The translations under genes were made by a program, and so were the position numbers. A stretch of 12,639 nt of DNA, from NCBI GenBank assembly GCA_009774145.1, contig VSND01000079.1, forward strand, positions 1 through 12,639, in the 5' to 3' direction. The DNA is from Lachnospiraceae bacterium. Lineage in GTDB: Bacteria > Bacillota > Clostridia > Lachnospirales > Lachnospiraceae. The notes below the pieces were generated by a model that was given only the letters and a program-made list of their open reading frames with translations, did no database searches and had not been told where the DNA came from. Of the stretch, positions 1-6,972 are shown one piece after another; position 1 is the stretch's first letter, and each line of letters begins with the position of its first letter.

Positions 1-57
1 TTTATTTCCAGTTTATGCAGGTACATGCGGGACTGCTGCTGAACATGCGCCTTTTCA

Positions 58-87
58 TTGACAGAAAACTCTGTCGTGATATATACT
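58..87 (+). promoter_or_regulatory. sigma-A promoter of the nrdR operon
   Basis: A perfect -35 TTGACA (58-63) and a -10 TATACT (82-87) are separated by 18 bp, about 50 nt upstream of nrdR. This is the best match to a vegetative promoter in the window and probably drives nrdR, aroK and the two genes behind them. The heptamer GTGATAT occurs at 76-82, touching the -10, and again at 98-104. Confidence 0.75.
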
Positions 88-135
88 TAAAGCAGAAGTG
101 ATATTGGTGAAAGATGAATCTGGAAGGAGGTTCCC

Positions 136-585
136 ATGAAGTGCCCATACTGTGGAAACTACAATACAAGAGTGATTGACTCCAGACCTGCTGATGACGG
201 TAGTTCCATTCGCCGCAGAAGGGAGTGCGATGTCTGCGGGAGACGGTTCACAACCTATGAAAAGGTGGAGACGCTGCCGGTTATTGTGATAAAAAAGGAT
301 GAGAACCGGGAGACATATGACCGTTCCAAGATCGAGGGCGGAGTCCTGCGCGCCTGCCATAACCGCCCGAATTCCGCCGGACAGGTGGGCGAGCTGGTAG
401 ACGAGATCGAAGCGGTTATTTTTAATAAAGAGATCCGGGAGATTTCCAGCCGGGAGATCGGAGAGCTGGTTATGGAAAAACTGAAGAAGCTGGATTCTGT
501 GGCATATGTGAGATTTGCTTCTGTCTACCGGGAGTTCAAGGATGTGAATACGTTCATGGACGAACTGAAGAAGATCGTGGAGTAA
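136..585 (+). CDS. nrdR: transcriptional repressor NrdR
   Basis: NrdR is the nucleotide-sensing repressor of ribonucleotide reductase genes; it binds NrdR boxes as an oligomer controlled by ATP/dATP. The 149-residue protein has the family's usual length (about 150). A zinc ribbon is visible at the N-terminus with C3, C6, C31 and C34 (motifs CPYCG and CDVCGRRF), followed by the basic run RRRRE. The rest, about residues 49-139, is the ATP-cone domain, including VIKKD and the family-typical SVAYVRFASVYREF near the end. The ATG at 136 follows an excellent AAGGAGG (124-130) at 5 nt spacing. It is the first gene of the operon, and aroK begins three bases after its stop. Autoregulation is possible but no clear NrdR box pair is visible upstream, and no ribonucleotide reductase gene lies in the window. 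Confidence 0.97.
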   Translation: MKCPYCGNYNTRVIDSRPADDGSSIRRRRECDVCGRRFTTYEKVETLPVIVIKKDENRETYDRSKIEGGVLRACHNRPNSAGQVGELVDEIEAVIFNKEIREISSREIGELVMEKLKKLDSVAYVRFASVYREFKDVNTFMDELKKIVE

Positions 586-588
586 GGG

Positions 589-1107
589 ATGAAGAATTTA
601 ATTTTGATCGGATTCATGGGCGCCGGTAAGACGACGGCAGGGAAGCTTCTGGCGAAGGAAAAGGAGATGGGTTTTACAGATACGGACGAGAGGATCGTAT
701 CAGAGCAAGGACGGGAGATTCCGGACATTTTTGCGGAGGATGGAGAGGCATATTTCCGTGATCTGGAAACAGAACTTCTCTGTCATATGCAGGAGGATAC
801 ATATCATACGGTGATTTCTGTGGGCGGAGGGATGCCGGTCAGGAAGCAGAACCGGGAGCTGCTCAGAAGCCTTGGGTGTGTCGTTTACCTGTCCGCTTCC
901 AGGCAGACGATTCTGGAGCGGGTAAAGAATGACGGGAGCCGTCCCATGCTGGACGGCGATGATCTGGAGGCAAGAGTAAAACGGCTGATGCGGGAGCGGG
1001 AGAATTTCTACCGCCAGGCGGCTCATGTGATGATCCGGACGGATGGCCGGAGCGTTCCCCAGGTGGTGCGGATCATCGATCAGGAGACGCGGAAATATGG
1101 ACTTTGA
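589..1107 (+). CDS. aroK: shikimate kinase
   Basis: Shikimate kinase phosphorylates the 3-hydroxyl of shikimate with ATP, the fifth step to chorismate and the aromatic amino acids, in the cytoplasm. At 172 residues it has the usual size. The Walker A P-loop GFMGAGKTT lies at residues 8-16. Substrate-binding residues are recognisable as D31/D33 (TDTDE), R57 in AYFRDLE and the glycine triplet at 79-81 (SVGGGMP). The lid arginine is in RPML (118-121), and the late helix carries RERENFYR. The gene starts three bases after the nrdR stop, with GTGGAG inside the end of nrdR as a modest ribosome site, so translational coupling is likely. No other shikimate-pathway gene is nearby, so aroK is detached from any aro operon here. 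Confidence 0.96.
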   Translation: MKNLILIGFMGAGKTTAGKLLAKEKEMGFTDTDERIVSEQGREIPDIFAEDGEAYFRDLETELLCHMQEDTYHTVISVGGGMPVRKQNRELLRSLGCVVYLSASRQTILERVKNDGSRPMLDGDDLEARVKRLMRERENFYRQAAHVMIRTDGRSVPQVVRIIDQETRKYGL

Positions 1108-1124
1108 CGGAATGAGGAGAAGCT

Positions 1125-1949
1125 ATGATCAATATTCCGATGAGGACAGAAGGAGCGTGGAAGAAAGACACACTCCTTGCTGTCAATACATTAAAACCGG
1201 GGAAGATTCTCAATGCGCAGAATATAGAAGGGCTGAACCGGCAGAGGGAGGCGCCCGGAAGGGCCGCCGGACCGGGAGGAAATCCGGGAGCGGGTTCTGC
1301 GCGCGTGTCCGGGCTGCCGGGAGAACCGGCGGGCAGGCAGGTTCAGAGCATGGGAACGCCGGCTGCAGCGCCTGCGCAGATGAAGATACCGGCTCTGGTG
1401 CATCCGATTCAGAAGGGACAGAAGGTACTTCTGTCTTCCGGCAGGCCGATCCGTCAGGCGGATATCTGTCTTGGATGGAACAGCACGGATGCCAGATGCG
1501 ATGTGGACGTGTCTGCGTTTCTGCTTGGTGAAAATGGAAAGGTGATCGGAGACGACTGGTTTGTCTTTTACGGACAGACAAAAAGCCCGGACGGGAGCAC
1601 GGTATTTGAGATGGACGGTGTGACGGACCGGGAAGTGATCCGCGTGGATCTGTCGAAGCTGGCTTCGTCGGTCCAAAAGATTGTCTTTGTACTGACCATC
1701 AATGAGGCAGCGGAGAAAGGACTGCATTTCGGGATGCTGAAGGACGCCTACATCCGGATTCTGGATCACAGGGACCAGACGGAGCTGGTCAGCTTTTCGA
1801 TGACCGATTACTATACAAATGTTATCTCCATGATGATCGGAGAACTGTATCAGCACAACGGTAACTGGAAATTTCATGGAGTCGGGAACGGAGTGGCGAA
1901 GGATCTGGCCGGATTGTGCGGCCTGTACGGCGTGCAGGTAAGCGGCTGA
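1125..1949 (+). CDS. TerD-domain protein with a long N-terminal linker
   Basis: TerD-family proteins are calcium-binding beta-sandwich proteins linked to tellurite resistance and wider envelope or chemical stress responses. The TerD domain occupies about residues 94-274: IQKGQKVLL, then LGWN with DVDVSAFLL, GDDWFVFYGQTKSPDGS, VDLSKL, the KIVFVLTI strand, and the closing GELYQHNGNWKFHGVGNG. The acidic loop after SPDGS is shorter than in classical TerD: it reads MDGVTDRE and lacks the extended GDN-TG-GDDE segment, so one calcium site may be weakened. Residues 1-40 are an unfamiliar conserved-looking segment, and about 41-88 form a Gly/Pro/Ala-rich, probably disordered linker encoded by very GC-rich DNA. 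The ATG follows GAGGAG (1114-1119) at 5 nt spacing and lies 17 nt after aroK. The AIM24-family gene follows 19 nt later. The domain call is firm; the cellular role is inferred. Confidence 0.9.
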   Translation: MINIPMRTEGAWKKDTLLAVNTLKPGKILNAQNIEGLNRQREAPGRAAGPGGNPGAGSARVSGLPGEPAGRQVQSMGTPAAAPAQMKIPALVHPIQKGQKVLLSSGRPIRQADICLGWNSTDARCDVDVSAFLLGENGKVIGDDWFVFYGQTKSPDGSTVFEMDGVTDREVIRVDLSKLASSVQKIVFVLTINEAAEKGLHFGMLKDAYIRILDHRDQTELVSFSMTDYYTNVISMMIGELYQHNGNWKFHGVGNGVAKDLAGLCGLYGVQVSG

Positions 1950-1968
1950 GTGGAGGAGAGAAAATAAA

Positions 1969-2673
1969 ATGATTTCTTTTGAGACAGTCAATGAACTGAC
2001 ATTAAAGGTAACATGCAGAGGAAACGACGTACTTTTTACAAAGGCCGGCGCTTTTATTGCAGGAGACAGTGCCGGCGGAAAGAATTACCGGTTTGAAAAG
2101 GTGCTTTTGGGCCCTCAGGGAAACCTTGGGCAGGCGGCGCTGGGGAGTATTCTGCGGCGGGTAACCGGTGAGAATCTTCCGCTTATGAAGGTCAGTATGA
2201 ACGGAGATTCTGTGACCTATTATGCAAACAACAGCCAGCATGTGCTGATTTATCAGCTGCAGTTTGGAGAGATGATCTCTGTGGAGTCGGAAAATATTCT
2301 TGCCTTCACGCAGGACTGCAAATACGAGGTGCGGTTTATCGGATGCGGAGTGTTCTCCCAGAAGGGGCTGGCTACATCCGTGCTGACCGGTAACGGAAGC
2401 AATGCATATGTGGCGATTCTGACGGACGGCAATCCCATCGTTCTTTCCAATATCCAGAGCCGGAGCACCATATCCGTGGATCCGGACGCGGTGATCTGCT
2501 GGATGGGGCAGGGATACTGCGATCCTCAGATCAAGACGGATCTGTCCTGGAAAAACCTGATCGGGCAGGCGTCCGGCGAATCCTATGCATTCGAGTGGAG
2601 CGGAAATCAGCCGATATCCGTGGTGATACAGCCGTCCGAGCGCAGAGGCGGGATCTCTGTGCAGATGGACTGA
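1969..2673 (+). CDS. AIM24-family (DUF124) beta-helical protein
   Basis: This 234-residue protein matches the AIM24/TIGR00266 family, named after a yeast mitochondrial inner-membrane biogenesis protein; bacterial members are cytoplasmic and of unclear biochemical function. Visible signs are repeating short beta strands rich in Gly/Ser, such as LFTKAGAFIAGD, GQAALGSILRRVTGENLPLM, VGxGVFS-like FIGCGVFSQKG, and the late VSVDPDAVICW-like strand followed by GEGYxx-like segments ending SGESYAFEW. No signal peptide or membrane segment is seen. The start has GGAGGAG (1952-1958) 10 nt upstream and lies 19 nt after the TerD gene. TerD and AIM24 genes are known to co-occur in Ter-associated stress loci, so I infer a joint role. 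An intrinsic terminator follows 30 nt after the stop. Confidence 0.87.
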   Translation: MISFETVNELTLKVTCRGNDVLFTKAGAFIAGDSAGGKNYRFEKVLLGPQGNLGQAALGSILRRVTGENLPLMKVSMNGDSVTYYANNSQHVLIYQLQFGEMISVESENILAFTQDCKYEVRFIGCGVFSQKGLATSVLTGNGSNAYVAILTDGNPIVLSNIQSRSTISVDPDAVICWMGQGYCDPQIKTDLSWKNLIGQASGESYAFEWSGNQPISVVIQPSERRGGISVQMD

Positions 2674-2703
2674 CGGAAAGTCCGGCAATCCGGCATGACT
2701 TGC

Positions 2704-2733
2704 GGCGGCAGTACGACAGGCTGCCGCCTTTTT
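2704..2733 (+). terminator. intrinsic terminator of the nrdR operon
   Basis: A perfect 8-bp stem, GGCGGCAG (2704-2711) with CTGCCGCC (2721-2728), encloses a 9-nt loop and is followed directly by five T residues. It ends the nrdR-aroK-TerD-AIM24 unit. Confidence 0.85.
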
Positions 2734-2814
2734 GAACGGACAAACAGTCAATGAAACCTGCCATGCAGACCGGTTTTCGCTTTCTGTTTCCGTACAATAT
2801 TTTTCCATTTTACT

Positions 2815-2841
2815 TATTAAAAATGAAAAAAACGCCGATAT
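2815..2841 (+). promoter_or_regulatory. candidate sigma-D (sigma-28) promoter of the chemoreceptor
   Basis: The octamer GCCGATAT at 2834-2841 equals the -10 consensus of the flagellar/chemotaxis sigma factor (Bacillus SigD, E. coli FliA), 84 nt upstream of a chemoreceptor gene. The -35 is less clear: the position at 15 nt spacing reads TATT (2815-2818), while a perfect TAAA (2818-2821) lies at a short 12 nt spacing. Gene type and -10 support each other. A possible sigma-A-like TACAAT at 2793-2798 has no matching -35. Confidence 0.55.
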
Positions 2842-2925
2842 ATTTTCTAAACGCTGTGCGGAAAATAACGATCCTTTCATAAAACCGGCAGTGAAGGAAC
2901 ATGGTACAAAAAGGAGAGCAGAGGT

Positions 2926-4632
2926 ATGATTAACTACATACGGAATTTAAAAATCAGATTAAAGCTTTATATTCTCATTGGTGTTGCGCTGATTGGCATG
3001 TTTATCATCGGCGGCATGTCATTCTTTCTGATGGGCAGGATGAACGATATGACAAATGATATTACAACCAGCTGGCTTCCCAGTATTGATACGGCAAGGG
3101 ATCTGACCGCTACCCTTTCGAATATCCGTCTGAACGAGCTGGGATATCTTACCGCAATATCGGACGAAATAGAAGCATCCAGTCTTCAGTATCTCCAAAG
3201 TGAAAAAGAGGATATGGCCGCGCTTCTGGGCACATATGAAGAATTAATTGATGAGGAAGAGAGAGATTTCTATAATCATGCAGTGAATCTCTGGACGCAG
3301 TACAAGAGTGCGGATGAAGAGATGATGGCACTGGCAGGACAGGGCCGTACGGAGGAGGCCCGCGCGATTCTGGAAGGCGAGTGCGTCGATCTTTACAATT
3401 CTTTAAACAGTGCTTTTCATGATATTATCTCGTACAATACTCAGGGCAGCGACGATGCAACGCAGGAAAGCCTTTTCCTTTACAGAACGGCTGTCGGCGT
3501 TATGGCGGCGGTGATCATTATCATAATCTGTGTGGGTGTTTTCTTCTCATTTGTGATTATTCGCCTGATTAAGACTCCCATTTCCGAAATCGAGAACGCC
3601 GCTGTAAAAATGGCGGAAGGTGATCTGGACGTGGAGATTACCTATACTTCCAAAGACGAACTGGGGGTTCTCGCTGATCAGGTGCGCAGATTAATTCACA
3701 AGCTTCAGCTTATTATTGATGACGAGAATAAATTTCTTGCGAAAATGGCGGCCGGAGATCTGGTGGTGGATTCGATCTGCGAACAGGAATATACAGGAAG
3801 CTTCCATCCGGTACTCATTTCTTTCCGGAGCATTGCAGAAAAGCTTAATGATACGATGCTGCAGATCAGCCAGAGCGCTTCTCAGGTTGCAAGCGGATCC
3901 GATCAGGTATCCAACGGCGCTCAGGCCCTTTCTCAGGGAGCGACGGAGCAGGCAAGTTCCGTGGAGGAACTGGCTTCCACCATTAACGAAATCTCCGACA
4001 AGGTGAACCAGAATGCAGACAACGCACGGCAGGCCAATGCAACGGCAGGCAGCGTCAGTGCGGAGATGAATGTGTGCAATGAAAAAATGCAGCAGATGAT
4101 ACAGGCAATGGGCGATATCAGCAACTGTTCCAGTGAAATCGGCAAGATCATCAAGACCATTGAAGACATCGCGTTCCAGACCAACATACTTGCCCTGAAC
4201 GCTGCCGTAGAAGCCGCCCGGGCAGGCGCTGCCGGAAAAGGGTTCGCCGTAGTAGCCGATGAAGTCCGTAATCTGGCAAGCAAGAGCGCAGAGGCTTCCC
4301 AGAACACCTCGGTTCTGATTGAAAATTCTTTAAAAGCAGTAGAAAACGGAACGCAGATTGCCGATGAGACGGCGCATTCTCTGCTTCAGGCGGTAAATGA
4401 TGTAAATGAAATGACAGGCATTATCGGACAGATCTCAGAGGCAAGCAGCAATCAGGCGGATGCCATCTCTCAGATTACGATGGGAATCGACCAGATTTCC
4501 AGTGTGGTACAGACCAATTCGGCCACCGCGCAGGAAAGCGCAGCCGCAAGCGAGGAGCTGTCCAGTCAGTCGCAGCTTATGAAGAGCCTGGTAGGAAAGT
4601 TCAGGCTGAAAAACAGTTCCATGATCGGATAG
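2926..4632 (+). CDS. methyl-accepting chemotaxis protein
   Basis: This is a membrane chemoreceptor that would signal to CheA/CheW and bias flagellar rotation. The 568 residues show the full layout: cytoplasmic N-tail, first membrane helix at about 14-36, an extracellular helical region at 37-187 of four-helix-bundle (4HB_MCP) type, second membrane helix at about 188-212, HAMP at 213-265, then a second HAMP-like stretch (AKMAAGDL, about 268-310). The signalling domain runs from about 320 to 555, with the conserved hairpin tip around residues 414-446 (DIAFQTNILALNAAVEAAR, then GKGFAVVADEVRNLA). Gln/Glu pairs such as GATEQASSVEE are plausible methylation sites. There is no C-terminal CheR-tethering pentapeptide. 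AAGGAG (2911-2916) lies 9 nt before the ATG. The ligand cannot be told. No other chemotaxis gene is in the window, so this is an orphan receptor with its own promoter. Confidence 0.96.
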   Translation: MINYIRNLKIRLKLYILIGVALIGMFIIGGMSFFLMGRMNDMTNDITTSWLPSIDTARDLTATLSNIRLNELGYLTAISDEIEASSLQYLQSEKEDMAALLGTYEELIDEEERDFYNHAVNLWTQYKSADEEMMALAGQGRTEEARAILEGECVDLYNSLNSAFHDIISYNTQGSDDATQESLFLYRTAVGVMAAVIIIIICVGVFFSFVIIRLIKTPISEIENAAVKMAEGDLDVEITYTSKDELGVLADQVRRLIHKLQLIIDDENKFLAKMAAGDLVVDSICEQEYTGSFHPVLISFRSIAEKLNDTMLQISQSASQVASGSDQVSNGAQALSQGATEQASSVEELASTINEISDKVNQNADNARQANATAGSVSAEMNVCNEKMQQMIQAMGDISNCSSEIGKIIKTIEDIAFQTNILALNAAVEAARAGAAGKGFAVVADEVRNLASKSAEASQNTSVLIENSLKAVENGTQIADETAHSLLQAVNDVNEMTGIIGQISEASSNQADAISQITMGIDQISSVVQTNSATAQESAAASEELSSQSQLMKSLVGKFRLKNSSMIG

Positions 4633-4673
4633 AGACGCTGTACAGGCAAATTCACCGCATCCGGAAAAAAAGG

Positions 4674-4702
4674 TTGAAATCTGTAACGTTCTATTATAAA
4701 AT
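4674..4702 (+). promoter_or_regulatory. sigma-A promoter of efp
   Basis: TTGAAA (4674-4679) and TAAAAT (4697-4702) are 17 bp apart in an AT-rich stretch, about 57 nt upstream of efp. An overlapping TATAAA (4695-4700) would give a 15-bp spacer. The leader also holds a short GGGGA / TCCCC hairpin at about 4715-4733 with no T-run. Confidence 0.6.
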
Positions 4703-4759
4703 AATAAAAAGTATGGGGATTTTGCATTCCCCTTCATAACATTAAGGAGGAACATCAGT

Positions 4760-5317
4760 ATGATTTCAGCAGGAGATTTCAGAAATGGCGTTACGCTGGA
4801 GATTGAAGGTAACGTATATCAGATTTTAGAGTTTCAGCATGTGAAGCCGGGAAAGGGTGCGGCTTTCGTGAGGACCAAGCTTAAGAACATCATAAACGGC
4901 GGCGTGGTTGAGAAGACTTTCCGCCCGACGGAGAAATTCCCGGCAGCGAGGATTGACCGTGTGGACATGCAGTATCTGTACAGCGACGGAGATCTGTTCC
5001 ATTTCATGAATACGGAGACTTATGATCAGATTGCACTGAACAGTGATGATGTAGGCGATGCACTGAAGTTTGTGAAGGAAAATGAGATGGTGAAGATCTG
5101 TTCTCATAACGGCAACGTGTTCGCAGTGGAGGCGCCGCTGTTCGTGGAGCTGGAGATTACGGATACCGAGCCGGGCTTCAAGGGCGATACCGCTACCGGC
5201 GCGACAAAACCGGCGACTGTAGAGACCGGTGCAGTGGTTTATGTACCGCTGTTTGTGGAGACTGGTAACAAGATCAAGATTGACACCAGAAGCGGAGAAT
5301 ATCTGTCCCGAGTATAA
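4760..5317 (+). CDS. efp: elongation factor P
   Basis: EF-P binds between the P and E sites of the ribosome and relieves stalling at consecutive prolines. The 185-residue length is exactly typical. Domain I (KOW-like) spans about 1-65 with the loop HVKPGKGAAFVRTK, whose tip K32 is the position that is modified in many bacteria. The two OB domains follow, and the family-ending signature is present in the stretch from PGFKGDTATGATKPATVETG to the final IKIDTRSGEYLSRV. AAGGAGG (4744-4750) lies 9 nt before the ATG, and a promoter precedes it, so it is probably transcribed alone. No lysine- or arginine-modifying enzyme for EF-P is visible nearby. Confidence 0.98.
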   Translation: MISAGDFRNGVTLEIEGNVYQILEFQHVKPGKGAAFVRTKLKNIINGGVVEKTFRPTEKFPAARIDRVDMQYLYSDGDLFHFMNTETYDQIALNSDDVGDALKFVKENEMVKICSHNGNVFAVEAPLFVELEITDTEPGFKGDTATGATKPATVETGAVVYVPLFVETGNKIKIDTRSGEYLSRV

Positions 5318-5409
5318 GTGACAGAGAGCGGGCCGGGGCTGCCGGCAGGATGGTTTTTGATATGGGCAGAGCAGTTGCCGGTATTTCAGAAGCCGTCCTG
5401 CTGTCGGTC

Positions 5410-5443
5410 CCGGTTTTTCCTGTTCACGCCTGGAAGAAACCGG
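5410..5443 (+). other. hairpin in the leader of the lipase gene
   Basis: CCGGTTT (5410-5416) pairs with AAACCGG (5437-5443), continued inward by TTCC (5417-5420) with GGAA (5432-5435) and one bulged G, around an 11-nt loop. No T-run follows, so it is not a normal terminator. It lies 17 nt upstream of the preferred ribosome site. The function is unknown. Confidence 0.4.
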
Positions 5444-5474
5444 AAAAATGCTGCCGGGACAAGGGGGGTTACCT

Positions 5475-6857
5475 GTGAGAAAATGGTTATTAAGGTGCTG
5501 GCTTGCAGTGAGTCTGCCCTGTACACTGAATCTGGTACTTTGTCTGAACCGGATTACATATCTGCTGAAGCAGCGCGGCGTCTGGGGGATCTGGTATGCG
5601 GCGCTTCTTGTGCCGGCCGTCATGCTTCTGCTGATCCATTATGTCTGGCTGACAGTCATGCCGGCAAAAGACAGAGGAAAGGCAAGAACCGGCCTGCGGG
5701 TGCGCATGATGCTTGGAGGAGGGCGCCTGATCTATGGCGGGCTTTATGCCATGGCGGTACAGATCTGGATATTTGTCCGATTTTATATCCACAATCCGTG
5801 GGGCACGGCTCCCACAACAGCCGTGCTGGCAGCAAATGCAGTAATTGCCTGTGCCGGGTGTTTTCTGCTTCTGTCAGCAGGCGTACTGCGGATCATCTGT
5901 ACTTCCAGGCGCCTGGGCATTGTGCGCCGTCTGCTCATGATCGTTACCATGTGGATTCCGGTTGTAAATCTGGTTGTACTGCTCTATGCCTGCCGCCTGA
6001 TTTATGAGGAATATGATTTTGAACAGGAGAGGGCCGTGCTTCGGGATCTGCGCGTGGATTCCGGGCTGTGCAGAACCAGATATCCGCTGGTGATGGTCCA
6101 TGGGATCGGTTTCAGGGACCTTCGGTATTTTAACTACTGGGGAAGGATTCCGGGGGAACTGATGCGAAACGGCGCAACGGTCTATTACGGCAATCAGGAA
6201 GCATTTGGAACCATTGTCTGTAATGCAGAGGACATTCGAAAACGGATTTTTCAGATTCTTGAGGAGACCGGGTGTGAAAAGGTAAACATCATTGCTCATT
6301 CCAAAGGAGGGCTGGATGCCAGATATGCAGTCTCGAAGCTTGGCATGGCGCCTTATGTGGCGTCTCTGACTACGATGAATACGCCCCATCGGGGCTGCCG
6401 CTTTGTGGACTATGCATGTCTTCTTCCGGATGCGCTGTACCGGCTGGTTGCCTTCTGTTTTGACCGGACCTTCCAGAGATTCGGAGACCGGAATCCTGAT
6501 TTTTATACGTCCACGCATCAGTTTGCAACAAAGGAAAGCGAACGCTTTAATTCGGAGGTACCGGATTCCCCGCAGGTGTATTATCAGAGCTATACTTCGA
6601 AGATGAAGCATCCATGGAGCCATATGCTTCTGAGTATCACTTACTGCATGATCAAACCTCTGGAAGGAGAAAATGACGGTCTGGTCAGCGTGGAGTCTGC
6701 AAAGTGGGGAGAATTCAAAGGAGTATTTTCCAATACCCGTACCAGAGGCATCTCCCATGGAGACATTATTGACCTGAAACGGGAAGACTATAAAAATTTT
6801 GATGTCATCGAAACATATGTTCGGATTGTAGAGGAACTGAAAGAGCGCGGATTTTAA
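5475..6857 (+). CDS. polytopic membrane protein with C-terminal lipase-like alpha/beta hydrolase
   Basis: The C-terminal half resembles triacylglycerol lipases/esterases. In numbering from the GTG (460 residues) there is the oxyanion-region motif VMVHGIG near 206-212, the nucleophile elbow AHSKGG with Ser276, the likely acid Asp401 in GENDGLVS and the likely base His428 in GISHGD. TMNTPHRG also fits lipases. The N-terminal 175 residues hold about five hydrophobic helices (near 4-24, 41-62, 90-103, 116-141, 153-173), so the enzyme is probably embedded in the membrane. I prefer GTG 5475 because AAGGGGGG (5461-5468) sits 6 nt before it and the product then opens with a positively charged signal-anchor. 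The in-frame ATG at 5448 (469 residues) has no ribosome site and abuts a hairpin. The substrate is unknown; a lipid or acyl ester is an inference. It lies 157 nt after efp and 115 nt before the DUF5688 gene. Confidence 0.85.
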   Translation: MRKWLLRCWLAVSLPCTLNLVLCLNRITYLLKQRGVWGIWYAALLVPAVMLLLIHYVWLTVMPAKDRGKARTGLRVRMMLGGGRLIYGGLYAMAVQIWIFVRFYIHNPWGTAPTTAVLAANAVIACAGCFLLLSAGVLRIICTSRRLGIVRRLLMIVTMWIPVVNLVVLLYACRLIYEEYDFEQERAVLRDLRVDSGLCRTRYPLVMVHGIGFRDLRYFNYWGRIPGELMRNGATVYYGNQEAFGTIVCNAEDIRKRIFQILEETGCEKVNIIAHSKGGLDARYAVSKLGMAPYVASLTTMNTPHRGCRFVDYACLLPDALYRLVAFCFDRTFQRFGDRNPDFYTSTHQFATKESERFNSEVPDSPQVYYQSYTSKMKHPWSHMLLSITYCMIKPLEGENDGLVSVESAKWGEFKGVFSNTRTRGISHGDIIDLKREDYKNFDVIETYVRIVEELKERGF

Positions 6858-6866
6858 AATTTCATA

Positions 6867-6895
6867 TTGCCAAAGCAGGGAATATCGGTTAAAAT
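6867..6895 (+). promoter_or_regulatory. sigma-A promoter of the DUF5688 gene
   Basis: TTGCCA (6867-6872) and TAAAAT (6890-6895) are 17 bp apart, 77 nt upstream of the start codon at 6973. The spacer holds one arm of an imperfect inverted repeat whose other arm is at 6932-6941. Confidence 0.5.
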
Positions 6896-6972
6896 GGATA
6901 CAGATATAAAACATTCCTGTGCATTTCGCACACCGATTCCCGTTATAAGATACAGAAACAGAAAGGAATTCA

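Noticed and set aside
3..101. Frame open from the window edge to TGA at 99-101, a possible 3' end of an upstream gene
   Set aside because: The 32-residue product is not recognisable and it runs across a strong promoter; too little sequence to support a gene.
1043..1531. 162-residue + strand frame and minus-strand frames across the TerD linker
   Set aside because: The GC-rich low-complexity linker opens several frames; only the TerD frame has a ribosome site and a domain.
2732..2929. 65-residue frame before the chemoreceptor
   Set aside because: It needs a TTG start inside the terminator T-run, has no ribosome site and overlaps the chemoreceptor start.
5332..5358. Possible terminator after efp (GCCGG/CCGGC with later T-run)
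   Set aside because: The stem is only 5 bp and the T-run starts 7 bases after it; not convincing.
5318..6007. 229-residue + strand frame starting at GTG after efp
   Set aside because: It overlaps the membrane region of the lipase in another frame, is Cys/Ser/Arg-rich without domain features, and has no ribosome site.
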